Of a stretch of 23,285 nt of DNA, positions 16,549 through 22,060 are shown one piece after another. Numbering within the stretch: position 1 is the first letter of the stretch; every line of letters starts with the position of its first letter. This DNA comes from a virus. Below the pieces are notes generated by a model. It saw only the letters and a program-made list of their open reading frames with translations. It made no database searches and was not told the DNA's origin. The translations under genes were made by a program, and so were the position numbers. The stretch is from positions 1-23,285 of IMG/VR virus record IMGVR_UViG_3300034524_000034; one strand, given 5' to 3'.

Positions 16549-16601
16549 GATAACGCTTGACATTATCTGACATGAATGATACAATAGTATTAAGATAACG
16601 C
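16549..16601 (+). promoter_or_regulatory. sigma-70 promoter of recombinase gene with operator-like repeats
   Basis: TTGACA (16557-16562), 17-bp spacer, TACAAT (16580-16585). GATAACGC occurs directly repeated at 16549-16556 and 16594-16601, flanking the promoter, and GATAA/TTATC form an inverted repeat around the -35 box (16549-16567). Repressor or recombinase binding here is plausible. Further downstream ACATGTT occurs twice before the start codon. Confidence 0.75.
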
Positions 16602-16642
16602 ATAAGATAAATAACATGTTCAAGTTATACATGTTATGCATG

Positions 16643-16659
16643 TTGTGCGAATACACAAG
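16643..16659 (+). repeat. quasi-palindrome 5' of recombinase gene
   Basis: TTGTGCGAATACACAAG: TTGTG and CACAA form an inverted repeat with 6 bases between them. A 14/17-identical copy lies past the recombinase gene at 17976-17992. Possible binding site of the recombinase or an autoregulator. Confidence 0.5.
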
Positions 16660-16680
16660 ATGAATAAAGGGGAAAATAAA

Positions 16681-17673
16681 ATGAATGGATTAATAACACA
16701 GAGAGATGAATTTGGATTGGTAACACTGAGAGATGATTATGCAGAGAGTTATACAAACACTCTGTCACCTGAAACTAAGCGAGCATATCTATCGACTATC
16801 AAGGAATTCTTTGGAGTTCACGATTTGCTTGACATCAAGGTTGATGATATGAAAGCTGTTACGCCTGACATGGCAAATGCATGGGCACATATATTGCTTG
16901 ACAAAGGTCAGGCAAAATCAACAATCAACAGAAAATTAAGTGCTATGCAGAATTTTTATGGCTTTATCAGTCGTAGATCAATCAGGATTGCTGAGTACAA
17001 CCCATTTGAGACAAAGGAAGGATGCATTAGATTTAGAGGGGCTACTAAAAGCTATAGCCAAAGAATTGCATTGACAGAGGAACAGATCAGCGCAATAGTG
17101 ACAGCCATTCCACAGGATAATTTTGAATCAAAGGCTGATATGCTTGTTGCCAAGAGAGATTATATTGTGATGGCGATCCTGATTACAGCAGGTCTAAGAC
17201 GAGCAGAATTGTGCAGTATTAATATTGGCGATATCATTCAGGTTGATGGGAAATATGTGATTAATGTGCTAGGCAAGGGTGATAAAACGAGAATGATGGT
17301 ATTAGCAAATTCAATTAAGCGAAAGATTGATGAGTATGTAAATCTTCGTGGAATAACTTATGATGATGTTGATGCTCCGCTGATTATTGGTCATGGTACA
17401 AACTCAGATCCCGATGCTCATGTGTCAGATGTCACAGTGGCAAGGATTGTCAAGAGATATACTAAGGCAGCCAATATCGACAGTAGACTTGTGTCACCAC
17501 ATACACTAAGACACACATTCTGTACTGAGCTGTTGAAGATGGGTGAAGATATTACAGATGTTCAGGATCTTATGGGACACGCCAGTGTGAGTACCACAAG
17601 ACGATATGACCACATTAACCGGACATTGGGAAGTAACAGTAGTGCTAAATTAGCAAAGAAATATGATATTTAG
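16681..17673 (+). CDS. tyrosine recombinase (XerC/D-sized integrase)
   Basis: A 330-residue site-specific recombinase. The N-terminal core-binding domain (about 15-110) is followed by the catalytic domain with all expected residues: Arg173 in AGLRRAEL, Lys202 in GKGDKTR, His274 and Arg277 in SPHTLRHTF, His300 in LMGHASVSTT and the nucleophile Tyr309 in RRYDHI. The ATG at 16681 is chosen over upstream starts because AAAGGGG is eight bases before it. The length and lack of an extra N-terminal arm-binding domain resemble XerC/D rather than lambda-type integrases. It is the only rightward gene near the divergent control region, so it could integrate the phage, or resolve multimers if the element replicates as a plasmid. 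Confidence 0.92.
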   Translation: MNGLITQRDEFGLVTLRDDYAESYTNTLSPETKRAYLSTIKEFFGVHDLLDIKVDDMKAVTPDMANAWAHILLDKGQAKSTINRKLSAMQNFYGFISRRSIRIAEYNPFETKEGCIRFRGATKSYSQRIALTEEQISAIVTAIPQDNFESKADMLVAKRDYIVMAILITAGLRRAELCSINIGDIIQVDGKYVINVLGKGDKTRMMVLANSIKRKIDEYVNLRGITYDDVDAPLIIGHGTNSDPDAHVSDVTVARIVKRYTKAANIDSRLVSPHTLRHTFCTELLKMGEDITDVQDLMGHASVSTTRRYDHINRTLGSNSSAKLAKKYDI

Positions 17674-17957
17674 TGGTGTGATATAAAAAATGCCGAGAAT
17701 GGCTTAAAGAATACCAAAAATTAACAGAATAGCCAATCTATATACAGATTTGCGAATATGGTTTCGATTTAAGCCCCTCTCGCTTGTTTTTAGTGCCTAC
17801 CCTAGTAAGTATACCTAATTTACGTTTTACCCCCAAAAATATTTGAATTAGAAGGCAAAAACGGCTATATGCGTGTTGCATTTGAAGTGATATATTCGAC
17901 ATGCGATAAATCAATGCATAAATTACACCACTTGCACTAGATGTGTATGTGGTGTTT

Positions 17958-17992
17958 CTTGTGCGTATGCGTAAGATGTGTGAATGCACAAG
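17958..17992. repeat. paired recombinase-site-like repeats 3' of integrase
   Basis: CTTGTGC (17958-17964) and GCACAAG (17986-17992) form a perfect 7-bp inverted repeat. The right part, ATGTGTGAATGCACAAG, matches 14 of 17 bases of the element before the integrase gene at 16643. The left part, CTTGTGCGTATGCGTAAG, is a further variant. These could be recombinase arm or core sites (attP candidate) or operators. Confidence 0.45.
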
Positions 17993-18018
17993 ACCAGTTA
18001 CAGATAAATCTCAGCCCC

Positions 18019-18132
18019 TTATATATATATATATATATATATATTAATTATATATATAATTATAATATATATATATTAATTATATATATAATTATAATAT
18101 ATATATATATTATATAAATTATTTATATATTA
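18019..18132. repeat. 114-bp pure A/T tract with 32-bp tandem repeat
   Basis: Not one G or C in 114 bases. It begins with alternating TA, then two 32-bp direct copies (18044-18075, 18076-18107), each holding the perfect palindrome TAATTATATATATAATTA. Such a tract would melt very easily and fits a DNA unwinding element; slippage during replication is an alternative origin for it. Confidence 0.8.
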
Positions 18133-18213
18133 CTCATTACATTCGTAATATATAAAATAATTTATTAGCGATAAACTGGAAATTTACCGCTGAAGTTAAA
18201 CAAACAAATTAAC

Positions 18214-18249
18214 AAGATCTTTCACTGATTGGTGAAGGGTCTTTTTTTT
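18214..18249 (+). terminator. intrinsic terminator, rightward
   Basis: AAGATCTTTCAC pairs with GTGAAGGGTCTT (12 bp, two G-U pairs) around a 6-nt loop, followed by TTTTTTTT. It lies 540 bp past the recombinase stop codon, so either the recombinase message has a long 3' end or a separate RNA ends here. It would also insulate the DnaA-box region. Confidence 0.88.
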
Positions 18250-18891
18250 ATGTCTGAAATTAAACCAACGGAGTGTTACCAACGAAGGGAAAAGTGATAA
18301 AAAATAAAATAAATATATTATTACTTGTAAATCCACACTATAAGTAATGAATTAGTAAAATAATCTTGTACAATTGTCATGTTTGATAATGTATTTAGAA
18401 TGATTATGGTGATATAAGCCAGGGAAGGAATTATATTGGTTAAGATAGTTTTAAAATATAAATAAAAGCTTTCCATGAGAATGTTCATTTTGGCATTGAT
18501 GATCAGAGTGCAAATAAGAGATTTTAAATATAAATATAAAATAGGGAATGGCTTGCTGTCGGGGATAGGTGGCGTTTGGTGAAATTTTTTTGAAGATACG
18601 GAAAGGTGCGAAATGGCCGGAAAATTTTTTGGGAGTAGAGTTGAGTACCCCCGCCGTGGCCGTGATGAATTGAAGTAAACATTTTAGTAAACCGCCCCAA
18701 CATTCCTTAAAAAAAATCATGCACGATAATGGCTATTATTGCTCATGCCGCCGGATGTAATTCCCACTGGAACGCTGTGAGTTTAATTCCCACTAACCCA
18801 CTATGAATACTATGATATAAGCCTCTGATTAGGGGTTGAGTGAAAAAAAGCAACAAAATTTCATACAATGCAATATGAATTAAATTACACT

Positions 18892-18952
18892 TTATCCACA
18901 CAAACACAACACTTATCCACAGCCTGTTGATAACCTTTTACACTGTGGATAA
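18892..18952. other. DnaA-box cluster, candidate replication origin
   Basis: TTATCCACA, the consensus DnaA box, is present at 18892-18900 and 18913-18921 on the plus strand and as TGTGGATAA at 18944-18952 on the minus strand. TGTTGATAA at 18925-18933 is a one-mismatch box. Four boxes in 61 bp is far above chance. Such clusters mark host-DnaA-dependent origins or DnaA-regulated promoters. Two AT-rich 12-mers follow immediately. Confidence 0.65.
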
Positions 18953-18967
18953 CTATAACAAGTCCAC

Positions 18968-19000
18968 TATATTGTATTTTTCGTGCATTATATTGTATTT
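18968..19000 (+). repeat. AT-rich 12-mer direct repeat beside DnaA boxes
   Basis: TATATTGTATTT is present at 18968-18979 and 18989-19000, 21 bp apart, i.e. two helical turns. AT-rich direct repeats next to DnaA boxes are typical of the unwinding part of origins. Confidence 0.55.
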
Positions 19001-19045
19001 ATTGCCCATGGCCAGCGCCTATATATAATTCCCTACAAGAATATA

Positions 19046-19069
19046 TACGTGTACGTGTACGTGTACGTG
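19046..19069 (+). repeat. four tandem TACGTG hexamers
   Basis: TACGTG is repeated four times without change. It may be a microsatellite-like expansion or iteron-like protein site; no function can be assigned. Confidence 0.6.
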
Positions 19070-19197
19070 CATGATTTTTCGCCATATAATGAAGAAAACA
19101 TTAATTAAAACATTTTAAATAGCCACAAAACAGCTGTATTATGCCATTTACACCACAGTTGTAACTAATTAGATACAATTATGTTACAATTTATCTA

Positions 19198-19267
19198 TAG
19201 ACTGATTATCGCTGACATGCTATACTTGCACCAAGTCAAGCGACACGGCGCCGGCATACCGGTAGCC
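19198..19267 (+). promoter_or_regulatory. weak promoter plus GC-rich hairpin
   Basis: TAGACT (19198-19203), 17-bp spacer, TATACT (19221-19226) make a moderate promoter. Just downstream GGC-G-CCGG, CATA, CCGG-TA-GCC (19247-19267) forms a strong hairpin, the most GC-rich piece of the region, followed after a gap by an A8 run and TTTTTT at 19273-19288. A short terminated RNA is possible. Confidence 0.35.
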
Positions 19268-19298
19268 CGAACTAAAAAAAAGTTTTTTAAAAAAAGTC

Positions 19299-19327
19299 TT
19301 GACAGTCTAACGCTTTCGTGATATCAT
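19299..19327 (+). promoter_or_regulatory. promoter P1 of accessory region
   Basis: TTGACA (19299-19304), exactly 17 bp, TATCAT (19322-19327). The spacer contains ACG-CTTT-CGTGA directly before the -10, matching the layout of promoter P2 127 bp downstream. Reads toward the small unknown gene at 19967 and the amidoligase operon. Confidence 0.75.
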
Positions 19328-19425
19328 GATGGCAAGTCAAACATCAATAGTTTTTAAGCGAAGCAAAATTCCCGCAGGAATGGCCAGGGGCTTGCATAGT
19401 AACTTAAGCGAGTTGAAAAAAAGAC

Positions 19426-19454
19426 TTGACATCCTCACGGAAACGTGAGATAAT
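19426..19454 (+). promoter_or_regulatory. promoter P2 with palindromic operator
   Basis: TTGACA (19426-19431), 17 bp, GATAAT (19449-19454). The spacer holds a perfect inverted repeat CTCACG-GAAA-CGTGAG (19434-19449) that touches the -10, a typical place for a repressor site. Confidence 0.8.
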
Positions 19455-19459
19455 AAGCA

Positions 19460-19950
19460 CAACAAACGAAACGGGTTCCCTGTTGACCCGAAAAACAGGA
19501 GGGCACCGCCTAAAACAGGTCATTGAAAACATAATATTAAAGGTAGTCGTGAGAAACCGACTAATCGCAGCAGAGAGTTGGAACGCCCACTGCGAACGCC
19601 TATAGGATTGACGACCCTATAAGGAATACAACCAACCTGTGAAAATCAGGAGGGGTATATACTGTGTGAGTCCGGTATATATGAAAATAGCACCGTTTGG
19701 TAGTTTAGGTGGATAAAATATAACACTACTCGACACTGTATTGTACGTAAAAATACAGGGCATTGGATGAATTCCTGGCCGAGTGCGGATATAAAATGAG
19801 CAATCATGGAAGTTCTACGCCTGATCAGGGATAAAGTACCGATTCCAAACGGGATAACTTATAAGATTTTATATGCCCATTGGTTTTTATAACAATGGGT
19901 ATTTATAAACCTTATGGGTTTAAAAATTATGGTGAGGATCACACTTAAAA
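19460..19950 (+). ncRNA. candidate structured leader or non-coding RNA
   Basis: About 500 nt between promoter P2 and the next gene, visibly richer in GC than its surroundings and without a good ORF. Hairpins readable by eye: CCTGTT/AACAGG (19479-19499), with an alternative CGGGT/ACCCG (19472-19490); TAGTCG/CGACTA (19544-19563); CGCAG/CTGCG (19566-19594); TATAGG/CCTATA (19601-19621); ATGCCCATTG/CAATGGGTAT (19873-19902, one G-U). No T run follows the last stem, so the RNA likely continues into the gene at 19967. It may be a long regulatory leader or one of the large phage RNAs; I cannot match it to a known class from sequence alone. Confidence 0.4.
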
Positions 19951-19966
19951 ATCAGGAGGATAAAAA

Positions 19967-20230
19967 ATGGTCTTAAATGAAAAAACTCGTCAAGAACTTA
20001 ATTCAATCTGTCAAAAATATTCAGTAATCAGTGAGCCACGGGCTATTGTGGGGCTTTATAAAGAGCTTGAAGCAAGGGGAATTATTATCCCATGTTGGGA
20101 TTGCTGGGCGGAAAATAGACCGCACCCCTTTGAAATTGCAGGATTTCCGGTAGAAAATAGCAATTTTATCCTGAAAAAATACCGGTTTGATCATTATAAT
20201 CGGGTAGAATATAATTGCTATTTCAGTTAA
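19967..20230 (+). CDS. unknown small protein, 87 aa
   Basis: An 87-residue protein with a strong ribosome site (CAGGAGGATAAAAA before ATG). It starts MVLNEKTRQELNSICQKY, has an IVGLYKELEARGIIIP helix-strand segment, then CWDCWAENRPHPFEIAGF and a Tyr/Asn-rich end. I do not recognise a family. The CWDCW pair of cysteines is a possible metal site or structural element. It is the first gene after promoters P1 and P2 and the long leader, and precedes a third promoter, so it may be expressed separately from the amidoligase genes. Base composition is like its neighbours. Confidence 0.75.
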   Translation: MVLNEKTRQELNSICQKYSVISEPRAIVGLYKELEARGIIIPCWDCWAENRPHPFEIAGFPVENSNFILKKYRFDHYNRVEYNCYFS

Positions 20231-20244
20231 AATTAAAAAAAGTG

Positions 20245-20274
20245 TTGACAAACTAAAACGACAAAGTGTATCAT
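20245..20274 (+). promoter_or_regulatory. promoter P3 before the 47-aa gene and amidoligase
   Basis: TTGACA (20245-20250), 18-bp spacer, TATCAT (20269-20274), the same -35 and -10 as P1. It contains an ACG before the -10 but not the full P1/P2 shared element. Transcription would enter the gene at 20295 some 15 bases later. Confidence 0.7.
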
Positions 20275-20294
20275 AAAACAAACAGGAGGGGAAA

Positions 20295-20438
20295 ATGGTA
20301 ATCTACAAAAAACGAGTTTATGACGGATTAATCAAGGGCTATAAATACGACCAATTACGAAACGTGGTATGGCTTGAAGGGCTGTTTTTAGTAAAGTTTG
20401 CAGGGTTTCATGAATATTACCATGATATAATACGATAA
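20295..20438 (+). CDS. unknown micro-protein, 47 aa
   Basis: A 47-codon frame directly behind promoter P3, with CAGGAGGGGAAA before the ATG. The peptide (starting MVIYKKRVYDGLIKGYKYDQ) is basic, rich in Tyr, with a hydrophobic WLEGLFLVKFAGF segment and HEYYHDIIR at the end. Too short for the usual gene caller, but promoter, ribosome site and start are ideally placed. No function is known; it is co-transcribed with the amidoligase gene unless the hairpin at 20463 stops transcription. Confidence 0.65.
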   Translation: MVIYKKRVYDGLIKGYKYDQLRNVVWLEGLFLVKFAGFHEYYHDIIR

Positions 20439-20462
20439 AAAGCAATACACAATATTCCAATC

Positions 20463-20495
20463 ATTGCCAATTTGATCAATACGTGAATTGGCAAT
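20463..20495 (+). repeat. perfect 10-bp inverted repeat before amidoligase gene
   Basis: ATTGCCAATT (20463-20472) and AATTGGCAAT (20486-20495) are exact inverted copies with 13 bases between. No T run follows, so it is not a standard terminator. It may be an operator, an RNA-stability hairpin or an attenuator. Confidence 0.6.
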
Positions 20496-20560
20496 AGTGG
20501 GGATATTCCCAAAAAAAATAAAAGGTGACGGATACACCATAAAACCGGAAAGGTAAAACA

Positions 20561-21973
20561 ATGGCTGAAAACACTAAAAGAATCTGTATGGATTGTGGCT
20601 GTGTAATCGAAGATGGTATGGATTTTTTAGAGGGCGATAATGGTATAGTTTGCGAAACGTGTATGGATGAATGGTGTTTTTGTGAATTTTGCGGGGATAT
20701 TCATAGGGATTATAGTTTTGTAAGAGCGGAGGATACAGGAACATTTGCCTGTGATTATTGCGCTGGACAGCATTTTTACCAATGTAACGAGTGCGAGGAA
20801 TATTTTGAACTCAATTATAATATTCACCAGGACGACTACGGCAATACACTTTGCGAAGACTGTTTTTATGATGGTTATACTATTTGCGAAAATTGCGGCG
20901 AAATTATCCACTATGATCATGCTCATGAATATGATGGCTACTCATACTGTAGAAGTTGTTTTGACGAAATTGATAAAACGCCCGGAAACATTAACAGTTA
21001 TGGATATAAGCCATACCCTGAATTTTTCGGAGGGGAAAATACAGGCGAGTTTACTTTCGGTATGGAATTAGAAGCCGGGAACGGGACTTTAAGCGGTTTA
21101 AGTGAGTTTTGCGAGTATGCAGATATGGATGAAATCTATCTAAAAGAGGATTGCACAATTCCGGGTTATGGCTGTGAAATTGTAACTCATCCAATGACAT
21201 TTTCATATTTAAATGGCTGTTTTGACCTTGAGTCCATATTACAATCGGCGAGACAAAATGGCCTAACATCTCATGATAATGGGGATTGTGGGTTACACCT
21301 CCATGTTGATAAGCGGTATTTTGGGGATGATGATATGACACAAAAATTCAATATTGCCAAAACAATCATTTTATATGAACGCCATTTTGATAATATTGTT
21401 AATTTTTCAAGGAGACAAGAGTATAAAATTGATAAATGGTGCAATTGTTCAAGCATTAGTCGTAGACAACACGACACCGCTAGAAGTCTTGCGGATAAAA
21501 TAAGTGACAAAATATATGAGGATGACCGCTACGAAGCCGTAAACCTTCAAAACGAAAATACAGTTGAGTTCCGTGTATTCAGAGGGTCATTATTAATGGA
21601 AACTGTCATGGCTTCAATCCAATTCACAAAAATAATTATCGACTTTGCAAAATCATCAACAATTGATGTATGCGACAATGCTACATGGGGCGATATCATG
21701 GCAACTGGATCAGAATTTAAAGAATTGCAATCATATCTTGCAAAACGTAATCTTGTTGAAGAGCCAACTTCAAAATTTAGAATTGTAAATGTGGTAAATC
21801 CGTTTACTGGTGAAGTTCAGGAAATGTTTGATGTGGAATATAGTGAATTTGAAAAACAGGCTGAAATTTTGGCCGATGAAAATGTATCCGCAATAGATGA
21901 TTGCCCACCACTTGTCATTAGCAATACAATAAATGCTGGTCATGGCAATAACCTAGCGTGGATAGCTATATAA
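20561..21973 (+). CDS. zinc-module-fused amidoligase (COOH-NH2 ligase family)
   Basis: A 470-residue two-part protein. Residues 1-140 carry eight CxxC pairs at 9-12, 31-34, 41-44, 64-67, 75-78, 98-101, 109-112 and 130-133, i.e. four tandem CxxC-N18/21-CxxC modules with a 32-34 residue period, expected to bind zinc like LIM/treble-clef domains. Residues about 160-400 match the amidoligase_2 family of the glutamine-synthetase-like superfamily: FTFGMELEAG (165-173), a conserved CEIVTHP (205-211), CGLHLHVD (243-250) and NTVEFRVFRGSL (333-344). These enzymes use ATP to form amide or peptide bonds. The ATG follows GGAAAGG. The next gene encodes a class II glutamine amidotransferase, a likely partner. 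The zinc part may bind a protein or nucleic acid substrate. Substrate unknown. Confidence 0.85.
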   Translation: MAENTKRICMDCGCVIEDGMDFLEGDNGIVCETCMDEWCFCEFCGDIHRDYSFVRAEDTGTFACDYCAGQHFYQCNECEEYFELNYNIHQDDYGNTLCEDCFYDGYTICENCGEIIHYDHAHEYDGYSYCRSCFDEIDKTPGNINSYGYKPYPEFFGGENTGEFTFGMELEAGNGTLSGLSEFCEYADMDEIYLKEDCTIPGYGCEIVTHPMTFSYLNGCFDLESILQSARQNGLTSHDNGDCGLHLHVDKRYFGDDDMTQKFNIAKTIILYERHFDNIVNFSRRQEYKIDKWCNCSSISRRQHDTARSLADKISDKIYEDDRYEAVNLQNENTVEFRVFRGSLLMETVMASIQFTKIIIDFAKSSTIDVCDNATWGDIMATGSEFKELQSYLAKRNLVEEPTSKFRIVNVVNPFTGEVQEMFDVEYSEFEKQAEILADENVSAIDDCPPLVISNTINAGHGNNLAWIAI

Positions 21974-22060
21974 AATAGCCGTAAATACAACAAAAAGAAA
22001 AACAAAATAGTATAAAATAACAAAAAATACAATTATAGAAAAGGTTAAAAAGGTGAAATT

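Larger units (their letters stand above)
17674..19966. other. 2.3-kb gene-free control region
   Basis: No frame here has a convincing start, ribosome site and protein-like composition. 17674-18018 holds inverted repeats near the recombinase gene, including ACACCAC (17925-17931) with GTGGTGT (17949-17955). 18019-18132 lacks G and C. 18214-18249 is a terminator. 18250-18757 shows nothing I can name. 18758-18794 has TAATTCCCACT twice, 26 bp apart. 18892-19069 holds DnaA boxes and short repeats. 19198 onward has promoters and a hairpin-rich leader. The parts are listed separately where supported. Confidence 0.75.

Noticed and set aside
17686-17704. Terminator right after the recombinase gene (GCC...GGC with T-run on the minus strand).
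   Set aside because: Stem only three base pairs; T run faces the wrong strand for the recombinase message.
17750-17790. tRNA T-arm-like sequence (GGTTTCGATTTAAGCCCC) as an attachment core.
   Set aside because: No acceptor/anticodon structure around it and the match to a T-loop is partial; insufficient for an att or tRNA call.
17738-17989. Minus-strand 83-codon frame over the repeats after the recombinase.
   Set aside because: No ribosome site, composition not protein-like, and it crosses the inverted repeats.
18019-18132. CRISPR-like repetition in the A/T tract.
   Set aside because: Only two adjacent 32-bp copies with no unique spacers; simple tandem duplication of A/T sequence.
18451-18720. 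Minus-strand 89-codon frame.
   Set aside because: No ribosome binding site, low-quality composition (Phe/Ile/His/Pro rich) and no neighbours in the same direction; most likely a chance frame.
20021-20281. Minus-strand 86-codon frame opposite the 87-aa gene.
   Set aside because: The plus-strand gene has an excellent ribosome site and sensible composition; the minus frame has none and overlaps promoter P3.
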